From Streptomyces olindensis (GTDB lineage: Bacteria > Actinomycetota > Actinomycetes > Streptomycetales > Streptomycetaceae): a stretch of DNA of 64,000 nucleotides. This document shows positions 24,873 through 33,005 of the stretch, piece after piece. How positions within the stretch are numbered: the first letter of the stretch is position 1; each line of letters starts with the position of its first letter. A program made the translations under genes and the position numbers. Below the pieces are notes generated by a model that did no database searches, was not told where the DNA came from, and saw nothing but the letters and a program-made list of their open reading frames with translations. The DNA lies in NCBI GenBank assembly GCA_000696115.1, contig JJOH01000108.1, positions 65,661 to 129,660 on the forward strand. Reading direction: 5' to 3'.

Positions 24873-25853
24873 TCAGTAGGCGGCCAGTCCCCGGACCGCC
24901 GTGACGACCTTGTCGACGGTGGGGATGACCTGTTCCTCCAGCGCGTCGGCGAAGGGCAGCGGGACGCACTCCCCCGCCACCCGCCGCACGGGCGCGTCCA
25001 GCAGGCCGAAGCCCTCGTCGGCGACGATCGAGACGACGGTGGCGCCCCAGCCGCCCTGGTACGGGTTCTCCTCGACGGTGACGAGCCGCGAGGTCCTCCG
25101 CAGGGAGGCGAGAACGGTCGCGGCGTCCAGCGGGACCAGGCAGCGCAGGTCGACCACCTCCGCCTCGATCCCCTCCCCCGACAGCGCGTCGGCGGCCTTC
25201 AGGGCCAGGGGCACCATCGAGGCCAGGGCGACGAGTGTGACGTCCTCGCCCTCGCGGACGACGGCGGCGCGGCCCAGCTCGACGACGTGCCCGGGCGGTG
25301 GCGGTGCCCCCTTGGCGGCCAGGAGCGCCTTGTGCTCGAAGAAGACCACGGGGTCGTCGCTGCGGATCGCCGCGGCCATCATGCCGATGACGTCGGACGG
25401 TGTCGCCGGTGCGGCGATCTTCAGGCCCGGCACGGTCAGCGCCCAGTTCTCGGTGGCCTGGGAGTGCTGGGCGCCGAAGCCGAGTCCGCCGCCGTTGGCG
25501 GTGCGCACGACGAGCGGCACGGTCACCTGGCCGCCGGTCATGTAGCGGACCTTGGGGATCTCGTTGGCGAGGTAGTCCCAGCAGCAGGCCAGGAAGTCGG
25601 AGAACATGATCTCCGCTACGGGCCGCGTCCCGGTCATCGCGGCGCCCATCGCCGCACCCACGATGGCCTGTTCGGATATGGGCGTGTCCCACACCCGCTC
25701 GGGCCCGAACTCCTTCAGCAGCCCCGTGGTCGTCTTGAACACCCCGCCGGCCGCGCCGATGTCCTCCCCGAGGCACACCACCGACGCGTCCCGGCGCATC
25801 TCGCGCGCGATGCCCTCGGCGACCGCCTCCCGGTAGGTGATCAGGTCCGCCAT
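24873..25853 (-). CDS. 2-oxoacid dehydrogenase E1 beta subunit (TPP-dependent), 326 aa
   Basis: Transketolase-like pyrimidine and C-terminal domains of a heterotetrameric E1, as in acetoin, pyruvate or branched-chain oxoacid dehydrogenases. Signatures are VVCLGEDIGAAGGVFKTTTGL (Glu that activates TPP), RVWDTPISEQAIVGAAMGAA, GFGAQHSQATENWALTVPGLKI and RLVTVEENPYQGGWGATVV. GGAGGTG precedes ATG 25853, and the start lies 13 bases inside the end of E1 alpha. Neither an E2 acyltransferase nor an E3 lipoamide dehydrogenase is encoded anywhere in the window, so it must borrow these or act as a decarboxylase or ligase alone. Confidence 0.93.
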   Translation of the reverse strand: MADLITYREAVAEGIAREMRRDASVVCLGEDIGAAGGVFKTTTGLLKEFGPERVWDTPISEQAIVGAAMGAAMTGTRPVAEIMFSDFLACCWDYLANEIPKVRYMTGGQVTVPLVVRTANGGGLGFGAQHSQATENWALTVPGLKIAAPATPSDVIGMMAAAIRSDDPVVFFEHKALLAAKGAPPPPGHVVELGRAAVVREGEDVTLVALASMVPLALKAADALSGEGIEAEVVDLRCLVPLDAATVLASLRRTSRLVTVEENPYQGGWGATVVSIVADEGFGLLDAPVRRVAGECVPLPFADALEEQVIPTVDKVVTAVRGLAAY

Positions 25854-26818
25854 GCGGCACCTCCGTCCGCCCACACGTCGGTCAGCGCCTCCCGCGGATC
25901 GGGGTCCGGTGCGGCCCTGGCCGCCTCGACGGCCCGCTCCACGAGCGCCCGGGCCCGCTCGTCGGCCGCGGCGACCGTCTCCTCCCCGACCCCCAGCTCG
26001 GCGAGCCGCCCCCGGGCGAGGTCCAGCGGGTCGTGCTTCAGCCACCGTTCGACCTCCTCGGCCGGGCGGTAGGCCGCCGGGTCGGCGCGGCTGTGCCCGA
26101 AGTGGCGGTAGGTCTCGGCCACCAGCACGGCGGGCCCGTCTCCGGCCCGGGCCCGGCGCGCCAGCCGCCCCACCGCCTCCTCGACGGCCTCCACGTCGTT
26201 GCCGTCGACGACCTCGCCCGGGATGCCGTGGGCGGGTGCCCGGTCGGCGGCGGGCCGGGGCACGGACGTGACGTCGGCGATCGGCGTGTACTCCATGTAC
26301 AGGTTGTTCTCGCACACGAACAGCACGGGCAGCCGCCAGACGGCGGCCAGGTTGAGCGACTCGTGGAAGGCGCCGATGTTGGTGGCGCCGTCGCCGAAGA
26401 AGGCGACCGCGAGCTGCTGGGTGCCGCGCAGCCGGGCCGACCACGCGGCGCCGACCGCCATCGGCAGGTGGGAGCCGACGATGGCGTACGAGCCGAGCAT
26501 GCCGGTGGCCGCCTTGGTCAGGTGCATGGAGCCGCCCTTGGCCCGGCACAGCCCGGTCGCCCGGCTCATCAGCTCGGCGAGGCACTCCTCGGGGGTGGCG
26601 CCCCGGGCGAGGGCATGGTGGTGGCCCCTATAGGTGGCGAACACATAGTCGTCCGGGCGCAGGGCGGCGCTCGCCCCCACGGCGATCGCCTCCTGCCCGG
26701 CGGCGAGATGGGTGGTGCCCTTGACGAGCCCCTGGAGGAACAGGTCGTGGGCGGCCTTCTCCGTGCGGCGGATGACGGCCATCCGCTCGTAGCAGGTGAG
26801 GAGTCCGGCCGCTTCCAT
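25841..26818 (-). CDS. 2-oxoacid dehydrogenase E1 alpha subunit (TPP-dependent), 325 aa
   Basis: Binds TPP and Mg2+ through GDG (142-144) ... NN (171-172), the complete motif in FFGDGATNIGAFHESL...FVCENNLY. Other landmarks are THLAAGQEAIAVGASAAL, FATYRGHHHALARGA and CRAKGGSMHLTKAATGMLGSYAIVGSHLPMAVGAA, closest in style to acetoin dehydrogenase AcoA. The regulatory phosphorylation loop of pyruvate E1 is replaced by TYRHFGHSRADPAAYR. ATG 26818 shares one base with the stop of the M24-like gene (TGATG); the 3' end overlaps E1 beta by 13 bases, as for subunits made in equal amounts. Confidence 0.93.
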   Translation of the reverse strand: MEAAGLLTCYERMAVIRRTEKAAHDLFLQGLVKGTTHLAAGQEAIAVGASAALRPDDYVFATYRGHHHALARGATPEECLAELMSRATGLCRAKGGSMHLTKAATGMLGSYAIVGSHLPMAVGAAWSARLRGTQQLAVAFFGDGATNIGAFHESLNLAAVWRLPVLFVCENNLYMEYTPIADVTSVPRPAADRAPAHGIPGEVVDGNDVEAVEEAVGRLARRARAGDGPAVLVAETYRHFGHSRADPAAYRPAEEVERWLKHDPLDLARGRLAELGVGEETVAAADERARALVERAVEAARAAPDPDPREALTDVWADGGAAWRT

Positions 26819-28155
26819 CAGCCCGCTCCGTCGCCACGCGCGGTGTTGAGGTGGGACTGCGCCTCGCGCCGGGTGTTCAGCTCGCCGCCGACCGTCCAGT
26901 ACTTGCGGCCCGCCACCAGCAGTTCCTCCGCAGGGAACTTGGTGATGACCTCGCAGCCGTCGGCGGTGACGACCAGTTCCTCCTCGATGCGGGCGGCGGA
27001 CCAGCCGTCGGCGGCCGGCCAGTACGTCTCCAGGGCGAACACCATGCCCTCCTCGAGGACTTCGGGGTGGTCGAGGGAGACCAGGCGGCTGAAGATGGGC
27101 TTCTCCCAGATCGACAGGCCGACGCCATGGCCGTACTGGAGGGCGAAGGCGGCGGTCTCGTCGGCGAAGCCGAACTCCTCGGCCCGCGGCCACACCCGGA
27201 CGACGTCGGCGGTGGTCGCCCCCGGCCGGACGAGCGCGATGGCCTCGTCCATGTACTCCCGGCAGCGCACGTAGGCGTCGCGCTGCGCCCGGGAGGCGCT
27301 GCCCACGGCGAACGTGCGGTAGTAGCAGGTGCGGTAGCCGAGGTGGCTGTGCAGGATGTCGAAGAAGGCGGGGTCGCCGGGGCGGACCAGACGGTCGCTG
27401 TAGACGTGCGGATGCGGTGAACAGCGCTCGCCCGAAATGGCGTTGACGCCCTCCACGTACTCGCTGCCGAGGTCGTACAGCACCTTGCTGACGACCCCGA
27501 CGCACTCGTTCTCGCGGACGCCCGGGCGCAGGTACCCGTACAGCTCCTCGTAGGCCGCGTCGACCATCGCGCAGGCCTGGGTGAGCAGGGCGATCTCGTC
27601 GCCGGTCTTGATGCGGCGGGCCTCCAGGAAGACCTGCTGCCCGTCGACGACGTCGATGCCCTCGGCGCGCAGCGCGGCGAGGACGGGCATCTCGGCGACG
27701 TCCACGCCGAGCGGTTCGCCGGCCAGCCCGTGGTCGCGCAGCTCGGTGGCGATCTTGGCGGCGACGTCCTCAGCGATGCCCGCGTCCGGGTGGAAGGCGC
27801 CGCGCAGGGTGGAGATGCCGGCGCGGGCGCCGGTGGGCGGGCCGCCCTTGCCGTCGCTGTGGTCGAGCCACGGGTTGTACAGCTGGTGGTGGCGGGCGGC
27901 GGAGCCGAAGTCCCAGACGACCGGTTCGCCGTCGCGCACCAGCAGGGCGAAGCGGATCAGCTTGTCCATGGCCCAGGTGCCGATGTGGGTGGCCGTCATG
28001 TAGCGGATGTTGGCGAAGTCGAAGCTGAGCACCGCGCCCAGGGCGGAGCGGTTCAGCGACTCGTGCAGCCGGGCCAGCCGCTGTCCGCGCAGCCGGTCCA
28101 GGTCGATGCGCTCTTCCCAGTCGACGGCGTTGGGTCCGTATGTGTGGATCGCCAT
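26818..28155 (-). CDS. Creatinase/M24 'pita-bread' fold hydrolase, 445 aa
   Basis: An N-terminal creatinase-like domain (FDFANIRYMTATHIGTWAMDKLIRFALLV, then VVWDFG) precedes a C-terminal pita-bread catalytic domain. Of the five M24 metal ligands, D266 (FFDIL), H343 (GHGVG), E376 (ALETYW) and a Glu in EEELVV (391-393) are in place, but the second Asp is replaced by Cys277 (GYRTCYYRT). This may mean a metal-free enzyme like creatinase, or an altered site. Relatives include creatinase, prolidase, ectoine hydrolase DoeA and DMSP lyase DddP. ATG 28155 has a G-rich site upstream; GTG 28170 is less likely. It is second in the operon, after the regulator, so it probably cleaves the primary substrate. 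Confidence 0.82.
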   Translation of the reverse strand: MAIHTYGPNAVDWEERIDLDRLRGQRLARLHESLNRSALGAVLSFDFANIRYMTATHIGTWAMDKLIRFALLVRDGEPVVWDFGSAARHHQLYNPWLDHSDGKGGPPTGARAGISTLRGAFHPDAGIAEDVAAKIATELRDHGLAGEPLGVDVAEMPVLAALRAEGIDVVDGQQVFLEARRIKTGDEIALLTQACAMVDAAYEELYGYLRPGVRENECVGVVSKVLYDLGSEYVEGVNAISGERCSPHPHVYSDRLVRPGDPAFFDILHSHLGYRTCYYRTFAVGSASRAQRDAYVRCREYMDEAIALVRPGATTADVVRVWPRAEEFGFADETAAFALQYGHGVGLSIWEKPIFSRLVSLDHPEVLEEGMVFALETYWPAADGWSAARIEEELVVTADGCEVITKFPAEELLVAGRKYWTVGGELNTRREAQSHLNTARGDGAG

Positions 28156-28207
28156 GGCGACCACCCCCACTTCGGAGTGAACGCCCGGGTGGCAGGAGTG
28201 TCAAGTG

Positions 28208-28849
28208 TCACTGAACGTCGCCGGACACGAACCAGACGCCCACAGCGGGTACCTCTCCATCGTTGCGGTAGCGGTGGGGGGTCGTCGACTCGAAGCAGAC
28301 GGAGTCGCCCGGGCGGACCGGGTACTCGTCGAAGCCGAGCGTGAGGATCAGTTCGCCGGAGATCAGGTAGCCGTACTCGGTGCCCGGGTGCCGCATCAGC
28401 GCGCCGGAGCCGGAGGAGGCGCCGCCGGGCCGGTAGGTCACCAGCAGGAAGTCGACGTCCGTGCCCGGCACCCGTCCGAGCCGTTCCCACACGACGCCCG
28501 AGTCCAGCTCCAGCGTCTCGCGCTCACCGGCCGTAACCAGCGGCCCGATCCGGCGGCCCGGGTCGGCGGCGAGGGCGGCCGGGGCGTGCGGGACGGTGCC
28601 GCGCACCGCCGGGAGCGCCGTCGCCCCGGGTCCCTCGCGGGCGTCGAAGAGGGACTCGACGGAGATGCCCAGGGCCGTGGTGATCGCGTACAGGGTGCTG
28701 ACGGACGGCTGGCTCTTGCCGGTCTCGATCTGCGACACGAGGCTCGCCGACACGCCGACCTCCCGGGCGAGCGCGCGCAGACTCGTGCCGCGCTCCAGGC
28801 GGGCCTGCCGGATGCGCGCACCGACGGGCGGCACGACGGCCGGGGACAC
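28208..28849 (-). CDS. XRE-cupin transcriptional regulator of the catabolic operon, 213 aa
   Basis: An N-terminal Xre HTH (GARIRQARLERGTSLRALAREVGVSASLVSQIETGKSQPSVSTLYAITTAL, residues 10-60) is joined to a C-terminal cupin (HPGTEYGYLISGELILTLGFDEYPVRPGDSVCFESTTPHRYRN). In this family the cupin binds the pathway substrate or product. GTG 28849 follows AGGAGCC. It is the first gene of the leftward operon, 52 bases before the M24-like gene, so its own promoter, with a TGTTCA/TGAACA palindrome at 28886-28904, probably drives the entire pathway. Confidence 0.92.
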   Translation of the reverse strand: MSPAVVPPVGARIRQARLERGTSLRALAREVGVSASLVSQIETGKSQPSVSTLYAITTALGISVESLFDAREGPGATALPAVRGTVPHAPAALAADPGRRIGPLVTAGERETLELDSGVVWERLGRVPGTDVDFLLVTYRPGGASSGSGALMRHPGTEYGYLISGELILTLGFDEYPVRPGDSVCFESTTPHRYRNDGEVPAVGVWFVSGDVQ

Positions 28850-28885
28850 GGGCGGCTCCTCTCTCCATGCGCGCGGGGCGCGGCA

Positions 28886-28904
28886 TGTTCAGCTTCATTG
28901 AACA
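28886..28904. promoter_or_regulatory. Inverted repeat TGTTCA-N7-TGAACA, candidate operator
   Basis: Two perfect 6-bp arms spaced by 7 bp lie 36 bases upstream of the XRE-cupin start, inside the 98-base gap that must hold the operon promoter. XRE-cupin regulators usually bind TTCA/TGAA-type dyads of this size. Confidence 0.6.
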
Positions 28905-28947
28905 GCTCGCGCGGTGTGCCACGCCAGGGAGGCTCCCGGGATCCGCT

Positions 28948-30111
28948 TCAGCCGCCGCCCGCCGGGAAGGTCGCGGTCACCTGCCACCCCGCTCCCGCCC
29001 GGGGCCCGGCCCGCAGATCCCCGCCCAGCGCCGTGACCCGCTCCGTCAGCCCGACGAGCCCGAAGCCACCTCCGTGGGCGGCCTCGGGCAGTTGGGTGCC
29101 GCCGTGGCCGTCGTCCGCCACCGTGACCTCCAGCCGGTCACCGGTCCGGGCCAGGCGGACGGTGACCTCCGTGGCGTCGGCCGCGTGCCGCCGTACGTTG
29201 GTCAGCGCCTCCTGCACGACCCGGAAGGCCGCCGCCTGCACCTCGTGCGGCAGGTCGTCGGAGACGGCCGGGTCGCGGTGCAGGACGGACTTCTGGCCCG
29301 GGCTCGCGAAGCCGTCGACCAGGTCGGCGATGCCGGCCAGGTCGCCGACGGGACGGCGGTCGGCTGCCTCCGGGCCCGTGTCGCGCAGCACGCCCACGGT
29401 GCGCCGCATGGACGCCAGCGCCTCGGTCGCCGCGCGTTCGATGCCGGCCAGGACGGGGTCGAGGTCCTGCGGCTGCCGGGCCGCCATCATGCGGGCCATC
29501 TGGGTCTGCACGAGGATCCCGGTGACGTGGTGGGCGACGAAGTCGTGCAGGTCGGCGGCGATGGCGACGCGTTCCGCGCGGCGCGTGTCGACGACCGCGA
29601 CGGTGCGCCGGTAGTCCAGGGAGCGCAGGTATCCGGCGAGCCCGGCGACGAGCCCGGCCAGGACCAGGCCGATCACGACGGACGGCAGCGCGTCCTCCAG
29701 CGGCGACCGGAGGTACCGCACCGGCAGCAGGAGCAGGGCCACCGCGTCGAGCACACCGCACGGCAGCGCCCAGGGCGACGGGCAGTGGCGTACGGCGATG
29801 AACAGCAGGCTGAGCAGGATCAGCACCTCGCCCGGACCGAACGGCACCTCCGTGCGCCCGGCCAGCAGCACGCCCGTCGTGAAGAGCAGGGAGGCCGCGG
29901 CGGGCACGGCGGTGCGCAACTGCGGGGTGAGCCACCGGGGCCTGCGGTCGGCCGGCCACAGCACGGCGGCGAGCCCGGCGAGCAGTACCGCCGTCGGCGG
30001 CCAGAGGCTGTGCCCGAACCCGCCGTGGATCACCAGGTCGTACGCGGAGGCCGCCACCAGGAAGCCGACGGCGAAGCCCCGCAGGCACCCCCGGGGAGAG
30101 GTCGATCTCAT
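28948..30111 (-). CDS. Two-component sensor histidine kinase (HisKA_3), 387 aa
   Basis: About six membrane helices fill residues 10-165 with no extracellular sensor domain. The dimerisation/phosphoacceptor region is RRAERVAIAADLHDFVAHHVTGILVQTQMARMM, with the His in ADLHD. The HATPase pieces are FRVVQEALTNVRRHA (N box), VTVADDGHGG (G1) and GGGFGLVGLTERVTALGG (G2). This is the NarL/DesK class common in Streptomyces. It faces its probable partner regulator across 181 bases rather than being in an operon with it. The signal is unknown. ATG 30111 has GCGGC upstream but no clear ribosome site. Confidence 0.93.
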   Translation of the reverse strand: MRSTSPRGCLRGFAVGFLVAASAYDLVIHGGFGHSLWPPTAVLLAGLAAVLWPADRRPRWLTPQLRTAVPAAASLLFTTGVLLAGRTEVPFGPGEVLILLSLLFIAVRHCPSPWALPCGVLDAVALLLLPVRYLRSPLEDALPSVVIGLVLAGLVAGLAGYLRSLDYRRTVAVVDTRRAERVAIAADLHDFVAHHVTGILVQTQMARMMAARQPQDLDPVLAGIERAATEALASMRRTVGVLRDTGPEAADRRPVGDLAGIADLVDGFASPGQKSVLHRDPAVSDDLPHEVQAAAFRVVQEALTNVRRHAADATEVTVRLARTGDRLEVTVADDGHGGTQLPEAAHGGGFGLVGLTERVTALGGDLRAGPRAGAGWQVTATFPAGGG

Positions 30112-30292
30112 GCCGCTCACGGTAGGCGAGGACCACGGGCGCGGAGATCGCCCGATCGGCCGAGGGCCTGGTCCGCAGGGTGTGGCCGTTCGGCCGAGGC
30201 GCGTGTCCGGATCCGCGGGCGAGGGGGTGGAGGCACATCCCTCGCCCTCCGTCACCTGGATGCCCGAGCGGTGACCAAGGCATGATCGACCC

Positions 30293-31021
30293 ATGACGAC
30301 CCCAGAACCGGCCACCGCCGGCCGCTCCGGCGCTCCCATCCGGGTGCTCATCGCGGACGACCAGGACATGGTCCGCACCGGGTTCCGGTTCTTCCTCGAC
30401 GCCCAGCCGGACATCACCGTGGTCGCCGAGGCCCGCAACGGCGAGGAGGCCGTGGCGCTGGCCCGCCGCGAACGCCCGGACGTGTGCCTGCTGGACATCC
30501 GGATGCCGAAGCTGGACGGTCTGGAGGCGACCCGGCTGCTGGCCGGGCCCCAGGTCGCCGACCCCATGCGGGTGGTCGTGGTGACCACCTTCGACCTCGA
30601 CGAGTACGTGTACGGCGCGCTGCGCGGCGGCGCCTGCGGCTTCCTGCTCAAGGACTCCGGGCCGACCCTCCTCGCGGAGGCCGTGCGCGCCGCCGCCGCG
30701 GGCGACTCGCTGGTCTCCCCGTCGGTCACGGTCCGCCTGCTCAAGCACGTCACGGCGGCGACGCCCGCCGACAGCGCGCCCCGGACGGCGTCCCCGGCCC
30801 CCTCGGCGCCGCTCCGGGAGCCGCTGACCGAGCGCGAGCTGGACGTGGTCCGGCTGGTCGCCCTCGGCCGCACCAACGCCGAGATCGCGGCGGAACTGTA
30901 CGTCTCGCTCTCCACGGTCAAGACGCACCTGTCCAGCGTCCAGGTCAAGCTGGCCGCCCGGAACCGCGTCGAGATCGCGGCCTGGGCCTGGCAGAACGGG
31001 CACGCCCGGACCGACGCGTGA
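30293..31021 (+). CDS. NarL/LuxR-type response regulator, 242 aa
   Basis: Receiver domain at residues 16-135, with acidic pocket ADDQD and phospho-acceptor D68 (LLDIRMPK), followed by the switch Thr/Ser region VVVTTFD and LLKDSGP. A Pro/Ala/Ser linker leads to the LuxR HTH (LTERELDVVRLVALGRTNAEIAAELYVSLSTVKTHLSSVQVKLAARNRVEIAAWAW). The linker is longer than usual. ATG 30293 lacks a Shine-Dalgarno sequence and has CATGAT 8 bases ahead, so it is probably leaderless. Diverges from the kinase at 30111; they are most likely cognate. Confidence 0.93.
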   Translation: MTTPEPATAGRSGAPIRVLIADDQDMVRTGFRFFLDAQPDITVVAEARNGEEAVALARRERPDVCLLDIRMPKLDGLEATRLLAGPQVADPMRVVVVTTFDLDEYVYGALRGGACGFLLKDSGPTLLAEAVRAAAAGDSLVSPSVTVRLLKHVTAATPADSAPRTASPAPSAPLREPLTERELDVVRLVALGRTNAEIAAELYVSLSTVKTHLSSVQVKLAARNRVEIAAWAWQNGHARTDA

Positions 31022-31132
31022 GGCGTCCGCGCCCCGGCGGGGCGCTCACCCGAACAGTCCGGCGCCGGTGGTGGGCCGCCGGCACCGGTGGTGCGCTGAG
31101 GACACGCGTCATGTCCCCAGGAGGCATTCCCG

Positions 31133-31951
31133 ATGACCCGTCGTCCGCCCCGGCACACCCGCGTCCTCTCCTGCGCCCTCGCGGCGGGCACGCTCCTGGC
31201 CGGCGCCGCCTGCTCCGACGGCGGCGGCGAGGACGGCTCGCGCGTCACGGGCGTCACCGCGTCGCAGGTCGCCGGGGAGCGGCGGCAGACCCCCTCCCCC
31301 ACCGCCACGCTCACCGAGCGCGGCGCACGGACCGCGCTGATCACCGAGGCGGACATCGAGGACGACTGGACCCAGGTGAAGCAGACGGAGGCCCAGAGCT
31401 GGCACGACAGCCTGCTCATCGGCAGGGTGGACGTCTCCGACTTCCTCACCGCCAAGGCCCAGGCCGCCGACTGCCAACGGCTCATGGACTCCCTCTTCGA
31501 CGACGATCTGCTGGGCAGGCCGTCGGGCGTGTCCGCGCTGCGCGGCTTCACGCAGGGCGACTCCCGCCTGCTGTACCAGGTCGCCTCCTACGACCGGATC
31601 CACCCGCAGAAGTCCTTGAACTGGCTGGCCTCCCTGCCGCGGGAGTGCGATCAGTTCACCGTGACCGACGGCCGTGAACAGCGCACCGTCCAGGTCGTCG
31701 CCACCTCGCCGCCCGCCGTGGGCGACGCCCGTGAGGGCCTGCGCGTGACGGTGCGGGGCCCCATCGGGGGCACGGAGGCCACCCTCACCCTGGACGTCGC
31801 CGCCGTGCGCGTCGGCGACGACGCGATCACCGTCACGGCGGGCGGGCTCGACGGTGCCGAGCAGAACTCCGTCGAGCAGGCGGAGCGGCTCGGCACCCAG
31901 CGCCTGGAGGACGTCCTGGCCGGGCGGACGCCCGCCGCGAGCCCTGACTGA
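31133..31951 (+). CDS. Predicted lipoprotein, 272 aa
   Basis: The N-terminus MTRRPPRHTRVLSCALAAGTLLAGAAC is a type II signal with lipobox LAGAAC (Cys27), followed by a Ser/Asp/Gly-rich spacer. The mature part carries two Cys (ADCQRLMDSL and PRECDQF) likely to form a disulfide and resembles secreted Streptomyces lipoproteins of unknown function with a sensor-like fold (LITEADIEDDWTQVKQTEAQ). CCAGGAGG precedes ATG 31133. Adjacent to the response regulator but with a 111-base gap, so joint control is possible. No function assigned. Confidence 0.85.
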   Translation: MTRRPPRHTRVLSCALAAGTLLAGAACSDGGGEDGSRVTGVTASQVAGERRQTPSPTATLTERGARTALITEADIEDDWTQVKQTEAQSWHDSLLIGRVDVSDFLTAKAQAADCQRLMDSLFDDDLLGRPSGVSALRGFTQGDSRLLYQVASYDRIHPQKSLNWLASLPRECDQFTVTDGREQRTVQVVATSPPAVGDAREGLRVTVRGPIGGTEATLTLDVAAVRVGDDAITVTAGGLDGAEQNSVEQAERLGTQRLEDVLAGRTPAASPD

Positions 31952-31993
31952 ACCACGTCGCAGGTCCGCGGCCGAACCACGTCGCAGGCCCGC
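31950..31993. repeat. Direct repeat of 20 bp downstream of the lipoprotein gene
   Basis: GAACCACGTCGCAGGTCCGC at 31950-31969 recurs at 31974-31993 with one change (T to C). The first copy starts at the lipoprotein stop codon region. No function is evident. Confidence 0.7.
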
Positions 31994-32119
31994 TGCTCGC
32001 TCCTGCCGCGCACCGACGGCTCCACCGGCTCTGCCGATTCCCGGGACAGCGTGATCAACGGGACGGCACAATGACGGCGATGGCCGGTTTCGGTCGCTCG
32101 TGCGAGGAGAGGAAGAGAC

Positions 32120-32932
32120 GTGAGTGAGAGCCACACCCCGCCGAGCGGCTCGGCGAGGCTGAACACCGGTGTGGCGCACAACGCGCGCGTGTGGAACTAC
32201 TGGATCGGCGGCAAGGACAACTACGAGGTCGACCAGCAGGTCGGCGAGCACGTCGCCGGCATGTTCCCGATCATCCGGGACATCGCCCGGGCGGACAGGG
32301 AGTTCCTGGGCCGAGCCGTGTCCTACCTGGCCGGCGAGCGCGGAGTGCGGCAGTTCCTCGACATCGGCACGGGCCTGCCGACGGCGGACAACACCCACGA
32401 GATCGCCCAGCGCATCGCGCCCGACGCACGGATCGTCTACGTCGACAACGACCCGATCGTGCTGGTGCACGCCCGCACCCTGCTGACCGGCACCAGCGAC
32501 GGCGCCACCGCATACATCGACGCCGACGTCCACGACCCGGACGCCATCATCGAGCGGGCGGGGCACACCCTCGACCTCACCCGGCCCGTCGCCGTGATGA
32601 TGCTGGGCATCCTCAACTTCGTCCTGGACACCGACAAGGCCCGGGACATCGTGCGCCGGGTGATGGCCGCGGTCCCCTCCGGCAGCTTCCTGGTCCTCAC
32701 CCACCCGACCTTCGACGACGAGCTCGGCGGCGCGGGCCAGATCCCGGCCATGAAGTTCTGGAACGAGAACGCCACTCCCCCGATCACGGCCCGCAGCGGC
32801 ACCGACATCGCCGCGTTCCTCGACGGTCTCGACCTGCTCGATCCGGGCATGGTGTCGTGCGGGCAGTGGCGCGCCGAGCCCGGCTCGGCCGTGCTGGTTC
32901 CGCAGTACGGCGCGGTGGCCGTGAAGCCCTGA
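32120..32932 (+). CDS. SAM-dependent methyltransferase, DUF574/Methyltransf_19 family, 270 aa
   Basis: A Streptomyces-type family methyltransferase. The N-terminal signature is NARVWNYWIGGKDNYEVDQQVGEH, followed by motif I QFLDIGTGLPTADNTHEIAQ, the acidic end of motif II IVYVDNDPIVLVHA, and VAVMMLGILNFV. The substrate of this family is not established. GTG 32120 is preceded by GGAGAGGAAGAG. It stands alone between the lipoprotein and a NUDIX-like gene. These proteins are present in many paralogues per Streptomyces genome. Confidence 0.92.
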   Translation: MSESHTPPSGSARLNTGVAHNARVWNYWIGGKDNYEVDQQVGEHVAGMFPIIRDIARADREFLGRAVSYLAGERGVRQFLDIGTGLPTADNTHEIAQRIAPDARIVYVDNDPIVLVHARTLLTGTSDGATAYIDADVHDPDAIIERAGHTLDLTRPVAVMMLGILNFVLDTDKARDIVRRVMAAVPSGSFLVLTHPTFDDELGGAGQIPAMKFWNENATPPITARSGTDIAAFLDGLDLLDPGMVSCGQWRAEPGSAVLVPQYGAVAVKP

Positions 32933-32993
32933 GGCGTGTGGCCGGTCACAGTTCTCCTGGAGCGGCTACCCAGGAAGTCCACACGGCTGAAAG

Positions 32994-32999
32994 TATGAT
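32994..32999 (+). promoter_or_regulatory. -10 box of a leaderless promoter for the DUF4916 gene
   Basis: TATGAT lies so that the expected start of transcription (7 nt downstream) falls on the A of ATG 33006. No Shine-Dalgarno sequence precedes the ATG, so the mRNA is probably leaderless. Confidence 0.5.
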
Positions 33000-33005
33000 C
33001 AAGCG

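Noticed and set aside
26818..28155. Direct assignment of the M24 protein as DMSP lyase DddP or ectoine hydrolase DoeA
   Set aside because: Overall shape is similar, but the second metal Asp is Cys and neither DMSP nor ectoine catabolic genes accompany it.
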